Source: Micromonospora foliorum (GTDB lineage Bacteria; Actinomycetota; Actinomycetes; Mycobacteriales; Micromonosporaceae). From it: a stretch of DNA of 40,073 bases. The notes below the pieces were generated by a model. The model did no database searches and was not told where the DNA came from. It saw only the letters and a list, made by a program, of their open reading frames with translations. Location: contig NZ_JAKKFF010000071.1 of NCBI RefSeq assembly GCF_022229015.1, forward strand, positions 1 to 40,073. The letters run 5' to 3'. This document shows positions 33,261-40,073 of the stretch, piece by piece. Numbering within the stretch: position 1 is the first letter of the stretch; each line of letters begins with the position of its first letter. The translations under genes were made by a program, and so were the position numbers.

Positions 33261-34235
33261 CTACTCGATCAGCGATCGGCCGGTGAGCTTGAGGAACACG
33301 TCCTCCAAGGTCGCGCGGCGGACCAGCGCGGTGAGCGGCGTGAGCGACATGGCGTGCACCGTGGCGAGGGCGGCCTCACCGTCGGCGGTGTAGACGAGCA
33401 CCCGGTCGGGGAGCAGTTCGACGCGGCCCTCGGCGTCGGTGCCGCCGGTGGCCAGCACCGACGTGCGCAGTTTCTCCGCCGCGGTGTCCCGTTCGTCGAG
33501 GCGGAAGCGGAGTTCGAGAACCTCGCGGGTGGCGTACCTGTGGATCAGTTCCTGGGGTGAGCCCTGCGCGACGATCCGGCCGTGGTCGACCACGACGAGC
33601 CGGTCGCAGAGCTGCTCGGCCTCGTCCATGTAGTGGGTGGTGAGGATGAGTGTGACGCCCTGCTGTTTGAGCTGGAAGAGCCGGTCCCACAGGATGTGTC
33701 GGGCCTGCGGGTCGAGGCCGGTGGTCGGCTCGTCGAGCAGGAGGATGTCCGGTTCGTTGATCAGTGAGCGGGCGATGGTCAGCCGCCGCCGCATGCCGCC
33801 GGAGAGCGTCTCGACTTGGTCGCCGGCTTTCTCCTGTAGCTGGGCGAAGTCGAGCAGCCGGGTCGCGCGCTCCCGGATGACGGCCCGCGGCAGACCGAAG
33901 TACCGCCCGTAGATGTGCAGGTTCTCCCGCACGGTGAGCTCGTTGTCCAGGTGGTCGTCCTGCGTCACGACGCCCAGCCGGGCGCGGATCTCCGGCCCCT
34001 GTTTCATCGGGTCCATGCCCAGCACACGCAGGCTGCCGCCGCTGATCGGCGACGTCGCGGCGATCATCCGCATGGTGGTGGACTTGCCGGCGCCGTTGGG
34101 GCCGAGAAGCCCGAAGGACTCCCCCCGTTCGAGCGCGAAGTCGATGCCGTCGACCGCGCGGAACTCCGGTGTGGACCCCCGCGCTGGATAGACCTTCGTC
34201 AGATCTCTCGCCTCGACCAGCGGATGTGTACTCAC
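33261..34235 (-). CDS. ABC exporter ATP-binding protein (DrrA-like)
   Basis: A 324-residue ATPase. The Walker A is GPNGAGKST (45-53), the Q-loop Q92, the signature LSGGM (144-148), Walker B ILLLDEP (164-170) and the H-loop TTHYMDEA. The extra C-terminal domain of about 100 residues, ending LEDVFLKLTGRSL, is the DrrA/DUF4162-type tail needed for assembly with the permease. The second of two adjacent GTGs (34235) is chosen because TAGGCT lies exactly 6 nt before it (leaderless, -35 TTGCAC at 18 bp). The alternative start is 34238. First gene of the export operon. Confidence 0.93.
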   Translation of the reverse strand: MSTHPLVEARDLTKVYPARGSTPEFRAVDGIDFALERGESFGLLGPNGAGKSTTMRMIAATSPISGGSLRVLGMDPMKQGPEIRARLGVVTQDDHLDNELTVRENLHIYGRYFGLPRAVIRERATRLLDFAQLQEKAGDQVETLSGGMRRRLTIARSLINEPDILLLDEPTTGLDPQARHILWDRLFQLKQQGVTLILTTHYMDEAEQLCDRLVVVDHGRIVAQGSPQELIHRYATREVLELRFRLDERDTAAEKLRTSVLATGGTDAEGRVELLPDRVLVYTADGEAALATVHAMSLTPLTALVRRATLEDVFLKLTGRSLIE

Positions 34236-34289
34236 CACGGCAGCCTAGGGAAATTCGACAGGGAAGTGCAAGATCCGAGCAGGTGTCTG

Positions 34290-34334
34290 TAATTTTTGGA
34301 CGCCGCTTGGATTTGACCCTCGACCGGGTCGAGG
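34290..34334 (+). promoter_or_regulatory. Promoter and 5'-UTR hairpin of the helical-repeat gene
   Basis: TAATTT at 34290-34295 is a plausible -10. The leader contains the perfect 7-3-7 stem CCTCGAC-cgg-GTCGAGG (34318-34334). Confidence 0.35.
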
Positions 34335-34350
34335 CCCGACCATCGGGGAC

Positions 34351-34827
34351 ATGACCGACCAAGCGACCGCCGACCCGACCATGACCCGCATCATGGACGC
34401 CGTACAGCTCGGCCGCAGCGGCGCGCCTGCCCCGGCCCGTGAGCTGCTCACCGCGTTGTGGGACGAACTCGGCCCCACCGGCGACGCCCTGCACCGCTGC
34501 ACCCTGGCGCACTACCTCGCCGACCTGCAGGACACCACCGAGGCGGAGCTGAGCTGGGACGAACGTGCCCTGGCCGCCGTGTCCCAGCTGACCGACGAAC
34601 GCGCCCAGCGACACCTGCCCTCGCTCCAGGTCCAGGCGTTCCTGCCGTCGCTGCACCTCAACCTGGCCGACTGCCACCGGCGCCTGGGCAACGTCGGCCA
34701 GGCCCGGGAGCACCTCGCCCGGGTGGGCGAACACCTCGCGGGGCTGCCGGACGACCCGTACGGCGAGAGCATCCGCGCCGCGGTCCGTGACTTCGTCGCC
34801 GACGATCCCACCGACCGCCGGGGGTAG
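34351..34827 (+). CDS. Tetratricopeptide-like hypothetical protein
   Basis: A 158-residue all-helical protein with TPR-like periodicity (LGRSGAPAPARELLTALWDELGPTGDALHRCTLAHYLADLQ, LNLADCHRRLGNVGQAREHLARVGEHLAGL). Such proteins mediate protein contacts, and no enzyme motif is visible. The ATG at 34351 has only a weak GGGGA nearby. It is divergent from the ABC exporter and convergent with an AraC-type regulator. I cannot assign a function. Confidence 0.8.
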   Translation: MTDQATADPTMTRIMDAVQLGRSGAPAPARELLTALWDELGPTGDALHRCTLAHYLADLQDTTEAELSWDERALAAVSQLTDERAQRHLPSLQVQAFLPSLHLNLADCHRRLGNVGQAREHLARVGEHLAGLPDDPYGESIRAAVRDFVADDPTDRRG

Positions 34828-34845
34828 CGCGGTCGGTCCGGCCGG

Positions 34846-35829
34846 TCACCGGTCCTGGTGCGCGACGGCCCTGCGGTACTCCTGCGGTGAACGTCCGTAG
34901 TGGGCACGGAACAGGCGGCTGAAGTGGGCCTTGTCCTGGAATCCCCAACGGGCGGCTATGGCATGGACCGGCTGCCGCGACAGCGGGTTGCCGAGGTCAC
35001 GCCGGCACTGCTCCAGGCGCTTGGCGCGGATGAGTTCGGCAACCGTCGTCGCCTCCGCCTCGAACAGGCGGTGCAGCGACCGCAGTGAGATGTGGTGGGC
35101 GGCGGCGACGCCACGAGGGCTGAGCTCGTCACTGTCGAGGTGGCGGTCGATGAAGTCGACGACGCGGGCCCGCAGCGTGGTGTGCCGGGCCTCCGGTGAC
35201 AGGGCGTCCTCGAGGTCGAGGTACTGGGCGAGCGCGGCAGTGAGCAGGTCCAGCGCCACATTGCCCAGGATCTCGGCCTGGGCCGGCTGGAACTGCTCCG
35301 GGTGCGCCGCGATGCTGCGCAGGTGGTGGGCCAACAGCCCGCCGACGCCGAGGTGCGACGGCATCGGCGTGGCCAGCAGGCGGCGGAGCCGGTCCGGTGC
35401 CAGGGGCAGCGCCGCGTGGGGTATCTGCACGGTGATCGTGGTGGCGGGACCGTGGCTGGCCGCGCGGTGCCGGGCGATGTGCGGCCGCGCGGTGTCCAGG
35501 AGCGTGAAGTGGTTGGCGGCTTCGAGCGTGGACTCGGTGCGGTCCTGAATCAAGGTGCTGCGACCCGTCAGTGGTAGCGCGAGTTGGTACACGTCCCCCT
35601 CGGCTCTGCGGACCAGTTTCGCGGGCCGGGTCGAGTCCAGCGACGGGTACCGCAGCGAGGTCATCCGCAGGCGGCCCAGATCGATGGCCTGGGCGTACGC
35701 GACGAAGTTGTCCAGGTGCCCGCTGCTGATGTGCGCGGGCGCGGTCTCCTGAGCGACCAGGGCGTACCAGAACTCGAACCGCTCCGCCGGCGGCAACACC
35801 GTCGTGTCCACCACCAGGTTGGGCAACAC
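34846..35829 (-). CDS. AraC-family transcriptional regulator
   Basis: A 327-residue protein. The N-terminal part (about 1-200) is an AraC-binding-like/cupin effector domain as in NphR/FeaR-type regulators. The C-terminal double helix-turn-helix is at about 225-325 (RGVAAAHHISLRSLHRLFEAEATTVAELIRAKRLEQCRRDL, then HFSRLFRAHYGRSPQEYRR). The GTG at 35829 has the Shine-Dalgarno GGGAGG 8 nt upstream, and the longer frame to 35904 lacks one. The target is unknown. It is divergent from an MDMPI-type protein 102 bp away, the best candidate. Confidence 0.9.
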   Translation of the reverse strand: MLPNLVVDTTVLPPAERFEFWYALVAQETAPAHISSGHLDNFVAYAQAIDLGRLRMTSLRYPSLDSTRPAKLVRRAEGDVYQLALPLTGRSTLIQDRTESTLEAANHFTLLDTARPHIARHRAASHGPATTITVQIPHAALPLAPDRLRRLLATPMPSHLGVGGLLAHHLRSIAAHPEQFQPAQAEILGNVALDLLTAALAQYLDLEDALSPEARHTTLRARVVDFIDRHLDSDELSPRGVAAAHHISLRSLHRLFEAEATTVAELIRAKRLEQCRRDLGNPLSRQPVHAIAARWGFQDKAHFSRLFRAHYGRSPQEYRRAVAHQDR

Positions 35830-35931
35830 TCTGCTCGCCTCCCCCGCATGCGAGGATGGATTCTTGCATGCCTCGGACCTCTGTACCCATGATGGGATTC
35901 CCACTCCCGGTGCTCCCCGGCGGTTCGGCGA

Positions 35932-36507
35932 ATGTCCGCGGTGACCGGCGCCGACCTACGGGAGGCGGCCGACGAGATGACCCGGGTGCTGCTGCCACAC
36001 CGGGACCGCGACTGGTCGGTGCCGGCCGGCTCGCTGACCTGGAGCTGCTGGACCACCTCGGCGCACGTCGCGCACGACCTCCTCGGGTACGCGGGCCAGG
36101 TCACCGGCCGCCCGGATGACGGCTATCTGCCGTACGACCTGCGGGTCTCCCCCGACGCGAGCCCGGCGCAGGTGCTCACGGTGGTGCGGGCCTGCGCCGG
36201 GATGCTCGCCGCCGCCGTCGACGCCGCCCCGCCGGACACACGGGCGTGGCACTTCGGTCCGTGCGATCCGGCCGGCTTCGCCGCCATGGGGGTCGCCGAG
36301 ACCCTGCTGCACACCCACGACATCACCCTCGGTCTCAATGTGCCGTGGCAGCCGCCGCAGCGGCTGAGCGCGTTGGTGCTGCGGCGACTCTTTCCGGACG
36401 CCCCGCCCGGGGCGGCACCCGAGGTGCTGCTCTGGATGACCGGCCGCGGTGAGCTGCCCGGCCGGGCGAGGCGCACGTCCTGGAGTTGGCGGGCCGCAGT
36501 CGACTGA
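35932..36507 (+). CDS. Maleylpyruvate isomerase family (mycothiol-dependent) protein
   Basis: A 191-residue DinB-fold MDMPI protein: VPAGSLTWSCWTTSAHVAHDLLGYAGQV (candidate ligands H45 and H48) and MGVAETLLHTHDITLGLNV, the second metal-binding helix. It is shorter than its relative at 25.3-26.1 kb and lacks the C-terminal beta domain. Role unknown, presumably thiol-dependent detoxification or isomerisation. The ATG at 35932 has no clear Shine-Dalgarno. Followed by a strong terminator. Confidence 0.82.
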   Translation: MSAVTGADLREAADEMTRVLLPHRDRDWSVPAGSLTWSCWTTSAHVAHDLLGYAGQVTGRPDDGYLPYDLRVSPDASPAQVLTVVRACAGMLAAAVDAAPPDTRAWHFGPCDPAGFAAMGVAETLLHTHDITLGLNVPWQPPQRLSALVLRRLFPDAPPGAAPEVLLWMTGRGELPGRARRTSWSWRAAVD

Positions 36508-36527
36508 CTCGCCCCAGCGTCGAGGGG

Positions 36528-36558
36528 GTGGGTGGTCGCCCGTCGGGCGACCACCCAC
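36528..36558. terminator. Perfect 15-bp bidirectional terminator
   Basis: GTGGGTGGTCGCCCG (36528-36542) and CGGGCGACCACCCAC (36544-36558) are separated by a single T. It terminates the MDMPI gene and, from the other side, the MFS/small-ORF unit. Confidence 0.85.
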
Positions 36559-36573
36559 GTTGGAGCGTCAGGG

Positions 36574-36612
36574 TCAGGTCCAGCTGATGCCACGGTTGCG
36601 AACGCTGCGCAT
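36574..36612 (-). CDS. 12-codon ORF after the MFS gene
   Basis: ATG 36612 is preceded by GGAGAAGG and encodes MRSVRNRGISWT, then TGA. It starts 49 bp after the MFS stop and ends 15 bp before the terminator, so it would be the last cistron of the MFS mRNA. It is basic (three Arg) with a Trp near its end. It may be a peptide substrate of the pump, a signalling peptide or a chance ORF. I recognise no family. Confidence 0.4.
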   Translation of the reverse strand: MRSVRNRGISWT

Positions 36613-36661
36613 GCCCTTCTCCTCTCCCCTCGGTGACGGCCCCCGTGCCCGCCAGGTGACC

Positions 36662-37951
36662 TCAGAGTCGGCCACGGCCTGCTTCGGCGGTAGGGATGTG
36701 GGTGTTCGGGATCGTTCGGGTTTGTTCGACCGGAGACTCGAACGTCACAGGTGTGGGGGCAGGTCGCCGCGGCCACAGCGGCACGATGGCGAGGACCGCC
36801 ACCGCGCCCGCCAATCCGCTGAACCCGATCACGGTGGTGGCCGGCCACCGGTCGGCGGCCAGACCCGCGAGGACCATCGCCGTCCCCTGTAGCCCACTGA
36901 GACCGGTGATGGCCACCCCGAACGCGCGTCCCCGGTACTGCGTCGGCACCGCGCGGCCGAACAACGCGTTCAGGGGGATGGCGAAGGCGCTCGCGGCGCC
37001 GGCCAGCACCAACAGCAGGAGCATCATCCACAGCGGAGGGACGAGCCACGCCACCGTCAGCACCCCGGCCGACATCGCGGCCAGCGGCAGGATGAGCCGT
37101 GGCCGGGCCGCCGGTGGACAGAAGCGGGTGAGGGCGACCCCGCCGAGTGACATCCCCAACGGCGCTGCGGCCAGCAACAGTCCGACAATGCCGGCGCCGC
37201 CGCCGTACTGTCGGGCCAGCGGTGCCATCAGCCCTTCGGCTGCGTAGGTGAAGGCGCTGGCCGTCCACAGGACGAGAACGTAGGACCGCAGCCGGGAATC
37301 GGCGAAGATCACCCGCAGGCCGACTGCCCGGCCCTGGCCGGTCGGGTTCGACGGCGGTCGAGGCGCGGGGCGGGCACGCACGCCGATCCTGATCAGAAGA
37401 GCGGAGAGCAGAAAGGTGCCGGCATCCACCAGCAGGGCACCGCGCAGCGACAGCAGCGCCACCAGAGTCCCCCCGACGGCGAAGCCGACCACCTGCACGA
37501 TCTGGGCGCAGATGTTGTCCACGCCGTTGGCCACCGCGTAGCGGTCGCCGTCGAGCACATCCGGCATCAACGCCGCCCGCGCCGCCACGAACGGTGGCCG
37601 CATCAGGTTGACCACGAAGAGGAGCACCACCAGAGCCGGCGCGGGAAGGTCCGGCAGCGCCGCCAGCGGGATGAGCGCCGCGCGGCCAAGGTCGCACGCG
37701 ATCATGACGCTTCGCCGGGGGAACCGGTCGGCGAGACCGGACAGCAGCGGTCCGCCGGTGAGCCAGGCCAGGTAGGAACTGGCGTAGGCGGCCGCCGCCA
37801 GCGCGGCCGAGCCGGTTTCGGTGAAGACGAGGTACGCCACGGTCACGGCGGTGAGCTGGTCGCCGGCCAGGGACAACAGGTACGCACCGAACAGGTGGCG
37901 GTATTCGCGCACCGCGAACACCTCGGCGTACGTCGCGGCGCGCTCGCTCAC
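36662..37951 (-). CDS. MFS transporter, drug-exporter type
   Basis: A 429-residue, 12-helix facilitator. It has the N-terminus FAVREYRHLFGAYLLSLAGDQLTAVTVAYLVF and the motif-A loop GPLLSGLADRFPRRSVMIACDLGR. The hydrophilic C-terminal tail contains Thr/Pro-rich sequence. Probable efflux pump. The GTG at 37951 has a Shine-Dalgarno GGGAGGG about 12 nt upstream, and the longer frame (to 38488) is antisense to the neighbouring GNAT. GTTCGG repeats with a 10-bp period lie upstream and also inside its 3' end. Confidence 0.86.
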   Translation of the reverse strand: MSERAATYAEVFAVREYRHLFGAYLLSLAGDQLTAVTVAYLVFTETGSAALAAAAYASSYLAWLTGGPLLSGLADRFPRRSVMIACDLGRAALIPLAALPDLPAPALVVLLFVVNLMRPPFVAARAALMPDVLDGDRYAVANGVDNICAQIVQVVGFAVGGTLVALLSLRGALLVDAGTFLLSALLIRIGVRARPAPRPPSNPTGQGRAVGLRVIFADSRLRSYVLVLWTASAFTYAAEGLMAPLARQYGGGAGIVGLLLAAAPLGMSLGGVALTRFCPPAARPRLILPLAAMSAGVLTVAWLVPPLWMMLLLLVLAGAASAFAIPLNALFGRAVPTQYRGRAFGVAITGLSGLQGTAMVLAGLAADRWPATTVIGFSGLAGAVAVLAIVPLWPRRPAPTPVTFESPVEQTRTIPNTHIPTAEAGRGRL

Positions 37952-38039
37952 CTCGCCCCGTCCCTCCCGCGCCGCCGGTCGTGTGGGGCGCTCGGGCCAG
38001 ACCGTATCCGCGTTCGCGTCGTCGGGGCCGGGAGCAGGC

Positions 38040-38079
38040 GTTCGGATCTGTTCGGATCCGTTCGCGACAGGTTCGGACG
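38040..38079. repeat. Helically phased TTCGGATC repeats upstream of the MFS gene
   Basis: Units start at 38041 (TTCGGATC), 38051 (TTCGGATC), 38061 (TTCGCGAC) and 38072 (TTCGGACG), spaced about 10 bp, one helical turn. The region lies between the GNAT stop and the MFS start and could be a regulator-binding array. Confidence 0.6.
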
Positions 38080-38106
38080 GCCGGCGCGCAGAGGCGTGCT
38101 GCCCGG

Positions 38107-38649
38107 CTAGCCGGCGGCGAGTGAGTGCCGGTGGCCGTCGAGCGGGAAGGGCGGCCGGGCCGGCAACACCTCCTGGAACACGAAGCCGGACTTCTGCGCC
38201 ACCCGGCAGGACGCCTCGTTGTCCACCTGGTGCAGCAGGTCGAGACGGGTCAGCCCGGGGAACCGGTCGAACGCCCAGCGGCTCAGCGCGGTGACCGCGC
38301 GCGGGGCGACGCCGCGACCGCGTGCCCACGACGCCGTCCAGTAGCCGACCTCCGGCGCCGGGCGCTCCGGCGTGACCCCCTTGAGCACCACGTTGCCTAC
38401 CAGCCGAGCGCCGTCGGCCTGCTCTTCCAGGACGGCGAAGCTGTACCGCCGGCCGTCGGCCCAGTCCCGCAGCGCGCCGTCGAGCCACCGCCGGGCCTCG
38501 GCAGTGGTGGTCACCGGGAATCTGGTCCAGCGGCGCAGCACCGGATCCCGGTACGCCTGCACCAGCTCAGCCAGGTCGTCGGCGCACCAGGGGCGCAGGG
38601 CGACACCCGGCGTCGACGGCGTGCCGGGTGTCCGCGATTCGATGAGCAT
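38107..38649 (-). CDS. GNAT family N-acetyltransferase (RimJ/RimL type)
   Basis: A 180-residue GNAT: VALRPWCADDLAELVQAYRDPVLRRWTRFP, WARGRGVAPRAVTALSRWAF (acetyl-CoA loop) and NEASCRVAQKSGFVFQEVLPA. Substrate unknown. The ATG at 38649 is preferred, with CAGACT 6 nt upstream as a possible leaderless -10. A GTG at 38655 would add two residues. It lies upstream of the MFS pump on the same strand, 155 bp apart. Confidence 0.86.
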   Translation of the reverse strand: MLIESRTPGTPSTPGVALRPWCADDLAELVQAYRDPVLRRWTRFPVTTTAEARRWLDGALRDWADGRRYSFAVLEEQADGARLVGNVVLKGVTPERPAPEVGYWTASWARGRGVAPRAVTALSRWAFDRFPGLTRLDLLHQVDNEASCRVAQKSGFVFQEVLPARPPFPLDGHRHSLAAG

Positions 38650-38681
38650 CGGCACAGTCTGCCGTGGTCGTGGCGCCGGGG

Positions 38682-39170
38682 TCAGCCCCGACGGCTACGC
38701 CACCGTCGCCACCAGCTGCGGCGGGGGCGGCGCGGCGGCGTCACGACGGTCGCCGGTTCGGGGGCGGTCGTGGTGACCTCGGGCCGGGCCCGTTCGGCGC
38801 GCCAACGGCGGACCACGTCATCGGCGTTGACCGGCCGCACCACCACCCGGGGGCCGTCGGGGTTGCGCAGCCACGCCACGATCTGGGCGTTCAACTGCGC
38901 CACGAAGTCGCGGACGGACTCCTCGGTGGGCAGGTCGCGGACCTCGTCGGGGACCTGCTCGATGCGTCGGCGCAGTTGCAGCGACGTGGGCAGGAGCAGG
39001 TCGCTGGGCAGTGCCTCGCGCTCCAGGAAGCTCTTGATCCACCACGACTCGTCGTACGGCGCCCCACGACCGGGGATCGGCTTGCCCATGCCGGGCAGGT
39101 TGTCGAACTCGCCGCGCTGAACGGCATCCTGGATCTTCGCCTCCACGGACGCTTCCCACGCCTCGGTCAC
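38682..39170 (-). CDS. DUF1992 (DnaJ-homologue C28-like) protein
   Basis: A 162-residue protein. The DUF1992 core is at the N-terminus (AWEASVEAKIQDAVQRGEFDNLPGMGKPI, then LEREALPSDLLLPTSLQLRRRIEQV), the region shared with DNAJC28 proteins but without a J domain. A Pro/Arg-rich basic tail ends the protein (RRPRRSWWRRWRSRRG). Function unknown. The GTG at 39170 has a Shine-Dalgarno GGAGG 9 nt upstream. It is upstream of the GNAT on the same strand. Confidence 0.9.
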   Translation of the reverse strand: MTEAWEASVEAKIQDAVQRGEFDNLPGMGKPIPGRGAPYDESWWIKSFLEREALPSDLLLPTSLQLRRRIEQVPDEVRDLPTEESVRDFVAQLNAQIVAWLRNPDGPRVVVRPVNADDVVRRWRAERARPEVTTTAPEPATVVTPPRRPRRSWWRRWRSRRG

Positions 39171-39313
39171 CGTGCGGCACCTCCCTGGCCACCGTAACGC
39201 GCCCCCTCCGGCCGGCGACGCGCACTTGTCAGGGGTCAGCGCGCCCGCCACGGTGAGCATTCCCGCCGACGATGCCGCCGTCGCACCAAAACGTGAGTGG
39301 ATCACCCCGGATC

Positions 39314-39359
39314 GCAGGCCACGGCCTGCCAGGTGGCCCTGGGTTGGGATGTTCATCCC
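39314..39359. promoter_or_regulatory. Two palindromes upstream of the LysE-family gene
   Basis: GCAGGCC-AC-GGCCTGC (39314-39329) and GGGATG-TT-CATCCC (39346-39359) are perfect. They are candidate operators or parts of the leader. No convincing promoter hexamers are seen. The rest of 39171-39400 shows nothing else. Confidence 0.4.
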
Positions 39360-39400
39360 GATTACGGTCGGTGTGGGGACTACCGAACGGGGGACGCGTC

Positions 39401-40051
39401 ATGGTGGGTACGGGTGCACTGCTGGGCATCGCGTTGGTGGCGTTGGGGCTGGTGCTCACCCCCGGCCCGAACATGGTCTACCTGGTGTCCCGCTCGGTGG
39501 CGCAGGGCCGCCGGGCCGGGCTGATCTCGCTGCTCGGGGTGGCCGCCGGATTCGGCGTCTACCTGGCGGCGGCGGTCGCCGGCCTGGCCACCGTCTTCGT
39601 CCTGGTGCCGACGCTGTACGCGGTGGTGAAGCTCGCCGGTGCCGGCTACCTGCTCTGGCTGGCGTGGCGGACGCTGCGTCCGGGCGGGCACTCGCCGTTC
39701 ACGCCCGCGCCGCTGCCGCCGGACCCGCCCCGGCGACTGTTCACCATGGGTCTGGTCACCAACCTGCTGAACCCGAAGATCGCGATCCTCTACGTGTCGT
39801 TGCTGCCGCAGTTCATCGACCCGACGCGCGGGCACCTGGCCACGCAGAGCCTGCTGCTCGGTCTGACCCAGATCGCCGTCGCACTGAGCGTGAACGCGCT
39901 GATCGTGCTCAGCGCCGGCTCGCTGGCCGGGTTCTTCGCCCGCCGGCCGGTGTGGCTGCGGGTGCAGCGGTGGGTGACCGGCACCGCGCTCGCGGCGCTG
40001 GCCGTGCGTATCGCCGCCGACCGCTCGCGTGCGGCGGTCGCCACGCCCTGA
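39401..40051 (+). CDS. LysE/RhtB family exporter
   Basis: A 216-residue membrane protein with about six helices. It carries the family signature GLVLTPGPNMVYLVSRSVAQGRRAGLISLLGVAAG near the N-terminus and GLVTNLLNPKIAILYVSLLPQFIDP in the middle. It exports amino acids or their derivatives from the cytoplasm, substrate unknown. The ATG at 39401 follows a GGGGGA Shine-Dalgarno at 9 nt. No LysG-type regulator is adjacent. The gene is complete within the window. Confidence 0.92.
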   Translation: MVGTGALLGIALVALGLVLTPGPNMVYLVSRSVAQGRRAGLISLLGVAAGFGVYLAAAVAGLATVFVLVPTLYAVVKLAGAGYLLWLAWRTLRPGGHSPFTPAPLPPDPPRRLFTMGLVTNLLNPKIAILYVSLLPQFIDPTRGHLATQSLLLGLTQIAVALSVNALIVLSAGSLAGFFARRPVWLRVQRWVTGTALAALAVRIAADRSRAAVATP

Positions 40052-40073
40052 CCCGGGCGGGCAGCGTCCCCGG

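Noticed and set aside
37952..38488. Longer MFS protein starting at 38488
   Set aside because: The added 179 residues are antisense to the GNAT gene, and a Shine-Dalgarno supports the GTG at 37951.

Overview
The window is high-GC (by eye about 70% or more) actinomycete chromosome. It has many GTG starts, tightly packed genes, mycothiol-type maleylpyruvate isomerase-like proteins, a WhiJ-like XRE/DUF397 locus, a HAIR operator in front of hsp20 and many apparently leaderless regulators. Together these suggest a Micromonospora-like organism. That placement is inferred from gene content and not proven. I see no rRNA, tRNA, CRISPR array, insertion sequence or replication origin.

Layout. 0-5.5 kb: end of a PQQ-type beta-propeller gene, a VOC protein, an orphan XerC/D-like tyrosine recombinase, hsp20 with its HAIR site, a GNAT, and a divergent MarR/MFS-exporter pair. 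5.5-9.4 kb: a WhiJ-like cluster (DUF397, XRE-DUF5753 and two small proteins), then an unrecognised two-gene membrane operon. 9.5-14.5 kb: a SigE-family sigma factor coupled to a membrane-anchored partner, a GNAT, a peptidase S51, a long inverted repeat, and an aldo/keto reductase-DinB operon. 14.6-20 kb: a GT39-type membrane glycosyltransferase, an Rrf2 regulator closely matching the 2Fe-2S sensor RsrR with its divergent NAD(P)-binding partner, GNATs and an MFS exporter. 20-25.2 kb: LysR, an ArsR-SRPBCC-DHFR-like operon, a degenerate HNH protein, an ArsR-ArsC fusion with a VOC protein, and a decayed PPOX-family gene beside an AT-rich inverted repeat.

25-38 kb reads as a drug-inactivation and export neighbourhood. 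It holds a TetX-like flavin monooxygenase with a divergent TetR, a rifampicin monooxygenase (rox), a second TetR with an NmrA-type reductase, a DrrAB-like ABC exporter and an MFS exporter that may be followed by a 12-codon ORF. 38-40 kb: GNAT, DUF1992 and a LysE-family exporter.

The observation I rate highest is in front of rox. A 19-codon leader ORF with a very strong Shine-Dalgarno stops exactly where a long hairpin begins, and that hairpin traps the rox ribosome-binding site. This is the architecture of a translational attenuator. Also notable are the RsrR-like pair with two inverted-repeat operators, a recurring TANNNT-6 nt-start signature at eight or more genes (leaderless mRNAs), and several long structured intergenic repeats.
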